The notes: generated from the letters alone by a model not told the origin. Shown: positions 44,909-54,185, counted from the stretch's first letter. The stretch: 64,000 nucleotides of DNA from Paenibacillus spongiae (GCF_024734895.1 NZ_CP091430.1:788501-852500), one strand, 5' to 3'. Program-made: numbers and translations.

Positions 44909-45367
44909 ATGAGTATGACGGCGACACAAGAGAATGATATGGCGAATTTGCTGTTGCACGCGTACGAGGTTGGAGAAATGATCAACTGCTCCGAGGAAGT
45001 AGCGGACTATACACGATGGAAAAACGCCGTGGAACAAGATTCCGAAATCCAGAAAGCCGTCGTGGCTTTTGCCAAAGCGAAGCAGTCTTTCGAGGAATGT
45101 GAACGATTCGGACATTTTCATCCGGACTATCACGCCGCGTTGGAGGTTGTTAATAAAGAACAACAACAGTTGGATGCATTCGATGTCGTCCGGCGGTTTA
45201 AGGAAGCAGAGTCCCGTATTGATGATTTACTCTACAGAGTTTCGATGACGATTGCGAATGCCGTGTCGGAATCGATCAAGGTTCCAAGCAACAATCCGCT
45301 TCCGGCCAAAAAAAGTTGCGGAAGCGATACGTGCACCGGCAGCGGAACGTGCAGCAGTTGCAGTTGA
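44909..45367 (+). CDS. ricF: RicF/YlbF homologue, Ric-complex subunit with Cys-rich tail
   Basis: 152 residues from ATG 44909 (ATG 44900 touches the GAAGGAG site). YlbF-family marks are clear: LLLHAYEVGEMINCSEEVAD, ECERFGHFHPDYHAALEVV, VVRRFKEAESRIDDLLYRVS and VSESIKVPSNNPL. The C-terminus is a Cys-rich tail (CGSDTCTGSGTCSSC), as in B. subtilis YlbF; such cysteines help bind the Fe-S clusters of the complex. It is co-directional with the RicT homologue 450 bp upstream, probably in one operon. Confidence 0.88.
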   Translation: MSMTATQENDMANLLLHAYEVGEMINCSEEVADYTRWKNAVEQDSEIQKAVVAFAKAKQSFEECERFGHFHPDYHAALEVVNKEQQQLDAFDVVRRFKEAESRIDDLLYRVSMTIANAVSESIKVPSNNPLPAKKSCGSDTCTGSGTCSSCS

Positions 45368-45554
45368 AGCAAGAGAATACGCTTTGCAAAGCGCTAACTC
45401 GGGCAAGACCGTTCTGACTTCGTCGCCACTCCAAGTTTTTTGTTTTTCATTGTCCTTTCGGATTAAATTTGAATGTTTGTTGTAATACTATAAATCTATA
45501 ATCAATCCAGCGTGAATCCCTATCCTATTTTAAGTCAACCGTGTTCCCTGTCGG

Positions 45555-45583
45555 TATATGGGTATAGTAGGGTATAGTATAAT
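45555..45583 (+). promoter_or_regulatory. CsoR-type operator and -10 box before csoR copy 2 (site 4)
   Basis: TATATGGGTATAGTAGGGTA (45555-45574) followed by TATAAT (45578-45583). Two GGGTATAGTA units in direct order overlap the core promoter, which suggests self-repression; the -35 box is poor. Confidence 0.55.
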
Positions 45584-45606
45584 CTTATGTGAAGGAGGCG
45601 AATGAT

Positions 45607-45957
45607 TTGAACGTGGATACAGAAATGCTTGAACATGAAGACGAGAATGATTCGAGTTGCTGCTCGATTGATGGAGCAGGAAGAAAAAGTCATCATTCGG
45701 ATAAAGTAAAGAATAGTTTGATAAGCCGATTGAATCGGATCGAGGGGCAAGTACGCGGCATTAAAGGACTAATTGAAAAGGATACGTATTGTGATGACGT
45801 ACTGAACCAAATCTCCTCGGTGCAATCGGCGTTGAATGGGGTTGGAAAGCTATTACTCGAGCATCACCTCAAGAGCTGTGTCATCGAGCGGATCCAAGAA
45901 GGGGATTCCGAAGTATTAACAGAGCTTATGGTAACGATGAACAAGTTAATAAAATAA
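45607..45957 (+). CDS. csoR: CsoR/DUF156-family repressor (copy 2)
   Basis: 116 residues from TTG 45607, 9 bp after AAGGAGG. It is a close relative of copy 1: ISRLNRIEGQVRGIKGLIEK, DTYCDDVLNQISSVQSALNG and LLLEHHLKSCVIERIQEGDS, with the full Cys-His-Cys ligand set and a Cys/His-bearing N-terminal extension (SSCCSIDGAGRKSHH). The downstream hairpin also matches copy 1, so the two came from a gene duplication that took the flanks along. It lies directly before a third repressor and the copper genes. Confidence 0.88.
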   Translation: MNVDTEMLEHEDENDSSCCSIDGAGRKSHHSDKVKNSLISRLNRIEGQVRGIKGLIEKDTYCDDVLNQISSVQSALNGVGKLLLEHHLKSCVIERIQEGDSEVLTELMVTMNKLIK

Positions 45958-45962
45958 ATCGG

Positions 45963-45982
45963 GCAGCGCACGCTGCTTTTTC
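45963..45982 (+). terminator. Short terminator after csoR copy 2
   Basis: GCAGC (45963-45967), GCAC loop, GCTGC (45972-45976) and a T run. The stem is short, so some read-through is likely. Confidence 0.55.
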
Positions 45983-45992
45983 TTTGATTATT

Positions 45993-46014
45993 TATATAGG
46001 GTAGACGGGTATTG
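45993..46014 (+). promoter_or_regulatory. CsoR-type operator (site 5)
   Basis: TATATAGGGTAGACGGGTAT lies 40 bp before the next copy with the same core. Boxes for its own promoter are weak; it may be an auxiliary binding site for the copper operon. Confidence 0.5.
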
Positions 46015-46024
46015 TAAAAAAATA

Positions 46025-46054
46025 TTGACTATATATAGGGTAGAGGGGTATACT
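46025..46054 (+). promoter_or_regulatory. CsoR-type promoter of the csoR3-copZ-copA operon (site 6)
   Basis: TTGACT (46025-46030) and TATACT (46049-46054), 18 bp apart, with TATATAGGGTAGAGGGG in the spacer. The layout is nearly identical to the promoter of the ricT-like operon at 43523, so one repressor could control both. Confidence 0.68.
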
Positions 46055-46077
46055 AAAAAACGAGGTGGCGGACGGGA

Positions 46078-46413
46078 ATGAATACGGAGGAATCAATGAA
46101 ATCATTTCCTGAAAATCAAGAATCTAATTACCTGACTCCGAAGGATCGGCTCTCCATCCAGATGAGATTGAATCGAATTGAAGGTCAGGTTCGCGGAGTA
46201 CAGAGGCAAATGGAAAGGGATGAATATTGTGATCAAATCTTTAACCAGGTCGAGGCTATCCATTCCGCTTTGAACGCAGTCGGTATATTGCTCATGTCAA
46301 ATTATTTGAAGACATACGCGGCAAGCGCCGAACAAAAGAATAGCGATTCCATCGCACAGGAAATGCTAAAAACACTATCTATTTTGATGAATCGAAAGGA
46401 TGAGGAAAGATGA
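46078..46413 (+). CDS. CsoR/DUF156-family protein (copy 3) lacking two metal ligands
   Basis: 111 residues, ATG 46078. The fold is that of CsoR (SIQMRLNRIEGQVRGVQRQM, RDEYCDQIFNQVEAIHSALN). The first ligand Cys is present in EYCDQ. The segment that should read NHxxxC is LLMSNYLKTYAAS, with Tyr in place of both His and Cys. It therefore cannot bind copper like CsoR and might sense another signal, act as a heterotetramer partner or be a bystander. It lacks the Cys-rich N-terminal extension of copies 1 and 2. Its TGA overlaps the start of copZ (ATGA). Confidence 0.8.
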   Translation: MNTEESMKSFPENQESNYLTPKDRLSIQMRLNRIEGQVRGVQRQMERDEYCDQIFNQVEAIHSALNAVGILLMSNYLKTYAASAEQKNSDSIAQEMLKTLSILMNRKDEER

Positions 46414-46610
46414 ATAACATTACACTTCAAGTTAAAGGCATGAGCTGCCAGCATTGTGTCAATTCCATTGAAGGTGCACTTAAAGAAATTGGGGCCAAAG
46501 GAAAAGTTGATCTTAAGAACAACTCGGTGGATGTGTCGTTCGATGAAAATCAAATAACAATTGAGCTTATTAAGGAAACCATAGAAGATCAGGGATACGA
46601 CACGGTGTAA
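46410..46610 (+). CDS. copZ: Copper chaperone CopZ (copy 1)
   Basis: 66 residues, ATG 46410 overlapping the preceding stop by 4 bases with AGGATGAGGAAAG upstream. A single HMA domain with the Cu(I) site GMSCQHCVNSIEGAL and a C-terminal IEDQGYDTV. It shuttles Cu(I) in the cytoplasm to CopA, encoded 30 bp downstream, and may also load the CsoR proteins. Confidence 0.9.
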   Translation: MNNITLQVKGMSCQHCVNSIEGALKEIGAKGKVDLKNNSVDVSFDENQITIELIKETIEDQGYDTV

Positions 46611-46639
46611 GTCAATGGACAACGAGGGAGTGAATCATT

Positions 46640-49072
46640 GTGGAATCAACAGCCGACCAGAAGCAGCAATCAACTTTGCAAATTACGGGTATGACTTGCG
46701 CCGCTTGCGCAAACCGAATTGAGAAAGGCCTCAATAAAATGGAGGGGGTCTCTTCCGCTAACGTAAACTTTGCTTTGGAAAAAGCGAATGTAACGTACGA
46801 TCCGGCAAAAGTGGATAGGAAGAATCTAGAGGAGACCATTAAAAAGCTTGGATACGGCACAGTTACGGAAGTTGCACAGTTTAACCTCGAAGGCATGACG
46901 TGCGCTGCTTGTGCCAACAAAATCGAAAAGGGACTAAGCAAGTTGCCAGGCGTTACAAATGCAACTGTAAACTTCGCGATGGAAACGGCGCGCGTGGAAT
47001 ATTCATCGGGCAACGTGTCGATCGAGGAGATGCAAAACAAGGTCAAAAAGCTTGGCTATAAAGCCATTATCAAGCAGGAGAATCAAAATGCAGGCGACCA
47101 TCGCCTTAATGAAATACGCCAGCAGAAACGGAAGTTGTTAATTTCGGCGATTTTCTCCTTACCGCTGTTATGGACGATGGTTGCTCACTTTTCGTTCACC
47201 TCATGGATATACATGCCGGATTTCCTGATGAATCCTTGGGTTCAACTTATTTTGGCCACTCCGGTGCAATTTTATATTGGTAAACAGTTTTATGTAGGCG
47301 CATATAAGGCGCTGCGCAATCGCAGTGCGAATATGGACGTTCTGATTGCACTTGGAACCTCGGCTGCTTATTTCTACAGCCTGTACTTGACCCTCGATTG
47401 GTATGCGATGGGTGACAGCATGCATCATGGACCGTCCTTGTACTACGAGACAAGTGCGATTCTGATTACGTTGGTCATTTTGGGGAAAGTTTTCGAAGCA
47501 AACGCGAAAGGCCGGACCTCCGAAGCGATTAAATCCTTGATGGGGCTGCAAGCGAAAACGGCTTTGGTTATTCGCGATGGTAAAGAGCTGACGATTCCGG
47601 TTGATGAAGTCATCGTAGGGGATGTCGTTCTTGTCCGTCCGGGGGATAAAGTGCCGGTGGATGGGGAAGTGCTTGAGGGCGTGTCATCGGTAGACGAATC
47701 CATGCTTACGGGCGAAAGTCTCCCTGTGGAGAAGAAAGCCGGAGATGCGGTCATCGGGGCCACGATCAACAAAAACGGTATTCTTCGGATTAAAGCAACG
47801 AAAGTCGGTAAGGAAACGGCGCTTGCGCAAATTATTAAAGTTGTGGAAGAAGCGCAAGGCTCCAAAGCGCCAATTCAACGGGTAGCGGATATAATCTCGG
47901 GTGTATTTGTTCCAATTGTCGTTGGCATCGCAGTCATTGCTTTCCTGGTGTGGTATTTCTTCGTCACGCCCGGTGATTTCGCAGGAGCTTTGGAAAAAGC
48001 AATTGCCATTCTTGTCATTGCCTGCCCATGTGCGCTTGGATTGGCAACCCCGACATCGATCATGGCGGGATCGGGACGCGCGGCTGAACTCGGTATTTTG
48101 TTCAAGGGCGGAGAACATCTGGAGCAAACGCATAAGATCGATGCGATCATTCTCGACAAAACCGGTACGGTTACAAAAGGCAAGCCGGAATTGACAGATG
48201 TATTAGCAGAAGGCAACGAGTCGGAATTCCTCAGACTAGTCGGCGCAGCTGAGAAAAATTCGGAGCATCCGCTTGCTGAAGCGATCGTAGTAGGCATCCA
48301 GGAAAGAAATGTCGAGCTGCCGAGAACAGAATCGTTCGAAGCCATTCCGGGATTCGGAATCAAGGCCGTTGTAGAAGGGAAACAATTGCTGATTGGTACA
48401 CGCCGACTAATGGAAAAGTATGGGGTTAACGCGAAGGCTGCGTACGAACCGATGTCTCGTTTAGAGGAGGCGGGCAAAACCGCCATGCTGGTTGCGATTG
48501 ATAACCAGTATGCAGGTATGGTTGCGGTGGCGGATACAATTAAGGAAACGTCGAAGGCTGCAGTGAGTCGTCTGAAAGAGATGGGGATTCAGGTCATCAT
48601 GATCACAGGCGACAATGAACGGACGGCCAAGGCAATCGCGGCTCAGGTGGGCATTGACCATGTACGCGCTGAGGTTCTGCCTGAAGGTAAAGCGGAAGAA
48701 GTGAAAAAACTACAAGCACAAGGCAAAAAAGTGGCGATGGTCGGAGACGGTATTAACGATGCGCCTGCCCTTGCGACGGCAGACATTGGTATGGCAATCG
48801 GTACAGGGACAGATGTAGCCATGGAGGCTGCAGATGTCACCCTTATGCGCGGCGACCTGTCGAGCATTCCCGATGCGATATATCTGAGCCGCAAGACCAT
48901 GAGAAATATAAAGCAAAACTTAGTTTGGGCGCTTGGATATAACACGCTAGGGATTCCTATTGCTGCGATCGGCTTATTGGCACCGTGGGTTGCCGGCGGA
49001 GCGATGGCATTGAGCTCGGTTTCCGTTGTCCTCAATGCGCTCCGTTTGCAACGTGTGAAAGTGCGACACTAA
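46640..49072 (+). CDS. copA: Copper-exporting P1B-type ATPase CopA
   Basis: 810 residues, GTG 46640 after GAGGGAGTGA. Two N-terminal HMA domains ([17 protein letters not shown] near 15 and [16 protein letters not shown] near 83). Eight membrane segments are expected. The transport Cys pair is in [17 protein letters not shown] (about 458-474). The P-type ATPase parts are [15 protein letters not shown] (phosphorylated Asp about 505), SEHPLAEAI and [18 protein letters not shown] (about 700). It exports Cu(I) to the outside. It forms an operon with csoR copy 3 and copZ. Confidence 0.93.
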   Translation: MESTADQKQQSTLQITGMTCAACANRIEKGLNKMEGVSSANVNFALEKANVTYDPAKVDRKNLEETIKKLGYGTVTEVAQFNLEGMTCAACANKIEKGLSKLPGVTNATVNFAMETARVEYSSGNVSIEEMQNKVKKLGYKAIIKQENQNAGDHRLNEIRQQKRKLLISAIFSLPLLWTMVAHFSFTSWIYMPDFLMNPWVQLILATPVQFYIGKQFYVGAYKALRNRSANMDVLIALGTSAAYFYSLYLTLDWYAMGDSMHHGPSLYYETSAILITLVILGKVFEANAKGRTSEAIKSLMGLQAKTALVIRDGKELTIPVDEVIVGDVVLVRPGDKVPVDGEVLEGVSSVDESMLTGESLPVEKKAGDAVIGATINKNGILRIKATKVGKETALAQIIKVVEEAQGSKAPIQRVADIISGVFVPIVVGIAVIAFLVWYFFVTPGDFAGALEKAIAILVIACPCALGLATPTSIMAGSGRAAELGILFKGGEHLEQTHKIDAIILDKTGTVTKGKPELTDVLAEGNESEFLRLVGAAEKNSEHPLAEAIVVGIQERNVELPRTESFEAIPGFGIKAVVEGKQLLIGTRRLMEKYGVNAKAAYEPMSRLEEAGKTAMLVAIDNQYAGMVAVADTIKETSKAAVSRLKEMGIQVIMITGDNERTAKAIAAQVGIDHVRAEVLPEGKAEEVKKLQAQGKKVAMVGDGINDAPALATADIGMAIGTGTDVAMEAADVTLMRGDLSSIPDAIYLSRKTMRNIKQNLVWALGYNTLGIPIAAIGLLAPWVAGGAMALSSVSVVLNALRLQRVKVRH

Positions 49073-49074
49073 AC

Positions 49075-49274
49075 ATGAGCAGATTGGGATATGTCGTTAT
49101 ATTATCAGATGATGCGGAGCAATATCTCCATGTTCATCCAGTGAACGAAAAAGCGAACGGTCCGAAAGCGGAGTTTGTGACTTTTTTTCGAAAATTGGAA
49201 CCTATAAAATACGGGGCCAATTTTAACACCAAGGGGAAATTTTTACCGTACCTTTTTTAGTCGATATCAAATGA
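49075..49274 (+). pseudogene. YtkA-like copper-associated secreted protein, C-terminal frameshifted fragment
   Basis: Just after copA a frame from ATG 49075 reads GYVVILSDDAEQYLHVHPVN and KANGPKAEFVTFF. In other frames the expected ending appears in pieces: SKIGTYKI, then VPFLVDIK to TGA 49272-49274. HVHP is characteristic of YtkA/FixH-like metal-related domains that often follow copA. At least two frameshifts are needed and the N-terminal signal peptide is missing, so it is a relic. Confidence 0.5.
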
Positions 49275-49307
49275 TTCGTTAAGCTTGAACGGAGGAGAGG
49301 ATAATTT

Positions 49308-49928
49308 ATGGGGGGAAAAGTCAAAATTGCTATAAGCCCAGTGATTCAACTTGGCGGCAGTGTATTCACGCCAAACCAACTTGTTCAAATCGGCAATATT
49401 ATAGGAACAGATGCTAAAGTGGAAATGACCAACTTCAAGCAGCTCTATGCAGAAGTGCCGATCGAACAAAAGGAAGCAATCAAGGAAGAACTTGAGCGTA
49501 ATGGTCTTGAAGTGAATCCTGCGGGGGTTGTAACCAAGAGTCTGATCGCCTGCAATTTCTGTAAAGGTGCTGAAGAAGCGGGACTTGAAACAGCAAAAGC
49601 CTTGAATAAAGCAATAGCTGGCATTGAAATGCCTGCACCGCTTAAGATTGGATACGCCGGTTGTGCGTTAGGTACCAGTGAACCGCTGATAAAGGATATC
49701 GGCGTTGTCAAAATGCGTGATAAATTTAACATTTATGTTGGCGGTGAACCAAAGGGGCTTAAAACCTCCTTCGCGAAGCTGCTTCGTTCAGGAATCGCGG
49801 AAGATCAGCTTGTTCCCGCTGTTACGGCCATCATTGATTTTTATAAGGAGCATGCAAAAGGCAAGGAAAAGTTCAGCAAATTCGTGGATCGGATTTCGCT
49901 TGAGCAGCTGCAACGGATCGCAGAATAA
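49308..49928 (+). CDS. Nitrite/sulfite-reductase-like half-domain protein
   Basis: 206 residues, ATG 49308 after GGAGGAGAGGA. The first part (QLVQIGNIIGTDAKVEMTNF) is the ferredoxin-like half-domain of siroheme nitrite/sulfite reductases. The second part resembles their cluster-binding domain: LIACNFCKGAEEAGLETAK and KIGYAGCALGTSEPLIKDIG. A full reductase uses two pairs of Cys spread as C.....C and GC...C. Here there is C..C and a lone GC, so a standard siroheme/4Fe-4S centre is doubtful. It could bind a metal or sulfur ligand. It lies between copA and copZ copy 2. Confidence 0.72.
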   Translation: MGGKVKIAISPVIQLGGSVFTPNQLVQIGNIIGTDAKVEMTNFKQLYAEVPIEQKEAIKEELERNGLEVNPAGVVTKSLIACNFCKGAEEAGLETAKALNKAIAGIEMPAPLKIGYAGCALGTSEPLIKDIGVVKMRDKFNIYVGGEPKGLKTSFAKLLRSGIAEDQLVPAVTAIIDFYKEHAKGKEKFSKFVDRISLEQLQRIAE

Positions 49929-49957
49929 CCCGAATCCACTGAAAGGAGGTGAAAACT

Positions 49958-50161
49958 ATGAAAGAGGCAACCGTTCAAGTACAAGGCATGACTTGCCGTT
50001 CTTGTATTCCTAGAATTGAAGGTGCGATCAATGCGATCGGAGCTGAAGGCCACGTGAATTTTGAGCAGGGCACTGTAGATGTTCGGTTTGATGAAGAAAA
50101 AGTTCAGATTTCCGAAATTGAGGAAGTCATCCGGAAAAAGGGATATAACGTTGTGGAGTGA
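49958..50161 (+). CDS. copZ: Copper chaperone CopZ-like protein (copy 2)
   Basis: 67 residues from ATG 49958, 6 bp after AAAGGAGGTG (GTG 49949 falls inside that site). Single HMA domain with QGMTCRSCIPRIEGAINAIG; it aligns along its length with copy 1 but has CRSC where copy 1 has CQHC. The end reads IEEVIRKKGYNVVE. About 30 codons of this 3' end are repeated at 51876-51965. It probably works beside CopZ copy 1 or serves the reductase-like protein 30 bp upstream. Confidence 0.87.
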   Translation: MKEATVQVQGMTCRSCIPRIEGAINAIGAEGHVNFEQGTVDVRFDEEKVQISEIEEVIRKKGYNVVE

Positions 50162-50252
50162 CAGTGAGCAAGGGATGAACTTAGAAAAGAAAGAAAATCT
50201 ATCGTAATCCTATTTGCCGCTATGATTATAGTTTTGCCAAACGCTATTATGA

Positions 50253-50678
<426 letters not shown>

Positions 50679-50814
50679 CGTCAAGAAATGCACGCTAACC
50701 CAATAGCGAGAACAACGCTCCGTGTCAAAGCCGATGCAGAGCGTTATGGGACAAAAGATTACGCATTTGCGTTGATGCAAATAGAGAAGAAAGAATCGCT
50801 TCGGAGGTATAAGA

Positions 50815-51810
50815 ATGTACGACAAGATCATCACGAACTCGGACGTAGCCATTATCGGCGGCGGTCCTTCCGGCATGTTCGCCGCTTTCTACGGCGGCAT
50901 GAGACAGATGTCGGTTACGCTAATAGAAAGCATGCCGCAGCTAGGCGGCCAACTCGCCGCTTTGTATCCGGAGAAGTACATCTATGACGTGGCCGGCTTC
51001 CCTAAAGTGAAAGCCCAGGAGCTCGTCGACAATTTAAAGAAGCAGATGGAGCTGTTCCGAACCGACGTCAGACTTGAGGAGAAGGTGCTTACTGTACGCA
51101 AGCTTGGCGAACGATCGTTTGAGATCATCACAGATCGCGCTGTTCACCAATCGCAAGCCATCATCATAACTGCAGGTGTCGGAGCCTTTGAGCCTCGCAG
51201 GCTAGAGCTGCCGGAAGCGACGCGCTTCGAGAATTCAAATCTTCATTACTTTGTCAGCGATCTGGAGCGATTCCGCGGTAAGAAAGTGCTCATTAGCGGA
51301 GGCGGTGATTCCGCGCTGGATTGGTCGCTGATGCTAGAGCCGATCGCGGAGCGGGTGACGCTCGTTCATCGCCGCGATAAATTCCGGGCTCATGAGCATA
51401 GCGTCGAGATGCTGATGCAATCCAAAGTCAACGTCGTCGTGCCGACCGAGGTTACGGCGCTTCACGGAGAGGAACGCATCGAGCGGGTTGAGCTGACCGA
51501 CGTGAAGACCCATGCGACGACGCTGGTCGATGTCGACGAGGTTATCGTCAATTTCGGTTTCGTCAGCTCCCTGGGACCGATCAGAGAGTGGGGACTTGTC
51601 GTCGAAGGCGGTTCACTCGTTGTCGATACGAAGATGGAGACGAACATTCCGGGCATCTTCGCGGCCGGAGATATCTCAACTTATCCGGGCAAGCTGAAGC
51701 TGATCGCCGTCGGCTTTGGAGAAGCACCGACCGCCGTCAACAACGCGAAAGTCTACATCGATCCGGAAGCCAAGCTGTCACCCGGACATAGCAGCAACAT
51801 GAAACTGTAA
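50815..51810 (+). CDS. Ferredoxin-NADP reductase, thioredoxin-reductase-like (YumC type)
   Basis: 331 residues, ATG 50815 after GGAGGTATAAG. FAD site [20 protein letters not shown] near residue 10, [24 protein letters not shown] site [18 protein letters not shown] near 160 and the second FAD contact [20 protein letters not shown]. No CxxC of thioredoxin reductases is present, which is the mark of YumC-type enzymes. It reduces ferredoxin with NADPH. Codon choice looks richer in GC than in the neighbouring copper genes. Confidence 0.9.
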   Translation: MYDKIITNSDVAIIGGGPSGMFAAFYGGMRQMSVTLIESMPQLGGQLAALYPEKYIYDVAGFPKVKAQELVDNLKKQMELFRTDVRLEEKVLTVRKLGERSFEIITDRAVHQSQAIIITAGVGAFEPRRLELPEATRFENSNLHYFVSDLERFRGKKVLISGGGDSALDWSLMLEPIAERVTLVHRRDKFRAHEHSVEMLMQSKVNVVVPTEVTALHGEERIERVELTDVKTHATTLVDVDEVIVNFGFVSSLGPIREWGLVVEGGSLVVDTKMETNIPGIFAAGDISTYPGKLKLIAVGFGEAPTAVNNAKVYIDPEAKLSPGHSSNMKL

Positions 51811-51875
51811 GCAAAAAAAGGGCGTATGCCTTCGCAGCTTGGGCTGCATTCATACGAGAAGGTAGGGTTAGGGGT

Positions 51876-51965
51876 TCTGTAGATGTCAGGTTTGAGGAAG
51901 AAAAAGTTCAAATTTCTGAAATTGAGGAAGCCATTCGGAAAAAGGGATATAACGTTGTATCGTAA
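51876..51965 (+). repeat. Partial duplicate of the copZ copy 2 3' end
   Basis: From CTGTAGATGT (51876) to TAA (51963-51965) the sequence repeats the end of copZ copy 2 (from about 50073 to 50161) with several substitutions. It still encodes DVRFEEEKVQISEIEEAIRK and KGYNVVS. The metal site is not included. It marks a past duplication whose middle part was replaced or displaced by the ferredoxin genes. Confidence 0.8.
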
Positions 51966-51999
51966 GATGATTCAAGACGAGTAAGGGGGTGTATCGAGC

Positions 52000-52245
52000 A
52001 TGGAAGAAACAGTTAAAATCTATACGATCCCGACCTGTAGTGACTGTAGTTATGCCAAACGATATTTCAAAGAGAATGAGATTCCCTATACAGACTTTAA
52101 CTGCGCGGAAGATCCAAAGTATCCAGAAGAAGTCTGGAACTTGACTGGAAAACAAATCGTGCCGACGATTGTGATTGGCGATAAGGTGTTCATCGGCTTT
52201 GCGGAGAATCTCAGTGAAATAAGCGGATTGTTGAATAAAGCGTAA
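52000..52245 (+). CDS. Glutaredoxin-family protein
   Basis: 81 residues, ATG 52000 after AAGGGGGTG. Thioredoxin-fold with active site YTIPTCSDCSYAKRYF (CSDC), cis-Pro in QIVPTIVIGDKVFIGF. It may reduce disulfides or handle thiol-bound metal in the cytoplasm. The end is followed by a perfect terminator. Confidence 0.87.
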   Translation: MEETVKIYTIPTCSDCSYAKRYFKENEIPYTDFNCAEDPKYPEEVWNLTGKQIVPTIVIGDKVFIGFAENLSEISGLLNKA

Positions 52246-52268
52246 GGTGACTTTCCGATTATATGTTG

Positions 52269-52317
52269 TTCACCGAAAAAGCAGCTCGCGTTTAAGTTGA
52301 GCTGCTTTTTCGGTGAA
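52269..52317. terminator. Perfect 19-bp-stem bidirectional terminator
   Basis: TTCACCGAAAAAGCAGCTC (52269-52287) is the reverse complement of 52299-52317. A/T runs inside the stem allow action in both directions. Confidence 0.85.
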
Positions 52318-52433
52318 TAACGTTTAACGATGCGGCTCGGATAAGTGCTACTGACATTTACAATGAGGTTCCTAATAAGTAATTTGCGGTTTATGAAAAT
52401 CCCAGCATTCGTGCTAGCTAGGAGGTATCTAAA

Positions 52434-54185
52434 TTGTCGAGTCTTAAAGCGTATATTTCATTTGTAAAGCCGTATTGGCACCTTGTATTAATCACGGTCT
52501 TAATCGGGATCATCAAATTCGGCATCCCGTTAACATTGCCTTTAGTCTTAAAATATGTAGTAGATTCGTTGTTGTTAGGTTCGCTTACGCATAACGATAA
52601 GGTTGTACAGCTTAGTTTCATCATCGGCGGAGCATTCGTGCTATATGTAATCATTCGGTATCCGATTGAATATTATCGCCAATACTTTGCTCAACTCATT
52701 ACGAACCGGACATTATTTGATATTCGAAACCGGTTATACGACCATATGCACAAACTTTCCTTGCGATATTATGAAAATCATAAAGTGGGAGAAATTATTT
52801 CCCGAATGATTAATGATGTAGAACAAACGAAAAGTTTGGTGGAAACGGGTATGATGAATATTTGGCTGGACATTATTACTCTATCCATTGTATTGGGAAT
52901 CATGAGCTATATGGATTCTTCACTTACGCTTATCGCTATTGCGATTCTCCCTCTATATGTAGTTGCAGTTAAAGTATTGTACAGAAGAATGAGTGCCTTG
53001 ACCAAAGCAAGATCCCAGTCGCTTGCGGAAATGCAAGGGTACTTACATGAACGGGTAAACGGCATACCGTTTATTAAGAGCTTTACATTGGAGCAGCATG
53101 AAAAGGGACAATTCAGCCGCAAAAATGAGCAACTCCTAGAGCAGTCATTGGCTCATACCCGTTGGAATGCACTGACACATGGAATCATAAATACGTTAAC
53201 AGATATTTCCCCGTTACTGGTCATCGCCTATGGTGGATACCAAGTCATTCAAGGAAACCTCTCGGTAGGATCCCTTGTTGCGTTTTTTGCGTTTCTGGAT
53301 CGATTGTATAATCCTCTGCGCCGCCTTGTGAACTCGTCGACAGAATTAACCCAAGCAAGCGCATCGCTGGAGCGTGTACTTGAGTTTTTGCGCGAACCCT
53401 ATGATATATCGGATGCTCCTGATGCTAAACCCGTGAACGCCTTGAAAGGCAGGATCCAGTTTCACGGGGTTTGGTTCAAATATGGGGATGACGCGGATTG
53501 GGTATTAAAAGATATTCAATTAGACATATCACCCGGGGAAACGGTAGCGATTGTTGGCATGAGCGGTGGGGGGAAATCCTCTATCATCAGTCTAATCCCG
53601 CGGTTTTACGATATACAAAAGGGCGCCATCTATATTGATAATCAAAATATTAGAAAAATAGCGTTAAAAAGCTTACGAAGCCAAATTGGGATTGTGCTTC
53701 AGGACAATATTTTATTCAGCGGAACGATTCGTGAAAACATTTTATTTGGCAGACCTGAAGCGACTGACGAGGAAGTTATCGAGGCGGCAAAAGCGGCAAA
53801 TGCTCATGATTTTATTTTGCAATTGCGGCATGGCTACAATACGGAAATAGGGGAGAGAGGCGTCAAGCTTTCCGGAGGACAAAAGCAACGAATTGCCATC
53901 GCACGCGTCTTTCTCAAAGATCCCGGTATGATCATTTTGGATGAAGCAACTTCCGCACTTGATTTGGAATCGGAACATTTGGTTCAAGAATCGCTTGAAA
54001 AATTGGTCAAAAATCGAACAACGATCATCATTGCGCATCGTCTTTCAACGATTACTCATGCAGATCGGATCATTCTAATTGAACACGGCGAAATTATGGA
54101 GCAGGGTACGCATACAGAATTAATAAAGGCCAACGGTCCTTATGCACGATTAAATCATATTCAAAAAGTGAGAGACGCTGTTTAG
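52434..54185 (+). CDS. ABC-type multidrug/lipid exporter (MsbA/BmrA-like half transporter)
   Basis: 583 residues, TTG 52434 after AGGAGGT. The N-terminal half has six membrane segments (WHLVLITVLIGIIKFGIPLT at the start). The ATPase domain has Walker A IVGMSGGGKSS (about 373), Q-loop IGIVLQDNILFSG, signature LSGGQKQRIAIARV (about 478), Walker B MIILDEATSALD and H-loop IIAHRLSTI. It exports an unknown substrate as a homodimer. It lies within the island, between glutaredoxin and the RicA homologue, and has no partner gene. Confidence 0.9.
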   Translation: MSSLKAYISFVKPYWHLVLITVLIGIIKFGIPLTLPLVLKYVVDSLLLGSLTHNDKVVQLSFIIGGAFVLYVIIRYPIEYYRQYFAQLITNRTLFDIRNRLYDHMHKLSLRYYENHKVGEIISRMINDVEQTKSLVETGMMNIWLDIITLSIVLGIMSYMDSSLTLIAIAILPLYVVAVKVLYRRMSALTKARSQSLAEMQGYLHERVNGIPFIKSFTLEQHEKGQFSRKNEQLLEQSLAHTRWNALTHGIINTLTDISPLLVIAYGGYQVIQGNLSVGSLVAFFAFLDRLYNPLRRLVNSSTELTQASASLERVLEFLREPYDISDAPDAKPVNALKGRIQFHGVWFKYGDDADWVLKDIQLDISPGETVAIVGMSGGGKSSIISLIPRFYDIQKGAIYIDNQNIRKIALKSLRSQIGIVLQDNILFSGTIRENILFGRPEATDEEVIEAAKAANAHDFILQLRHGYNTEIGERGVKLSGGQKQRIAIARVFLKDPGMIILDEATSALDLESEHLVQESLEKLVKNRTTIIIAHRLSTITHADRIILIEHGEIMEQGTHTELIKANGPYARLNHIQKVRDAV

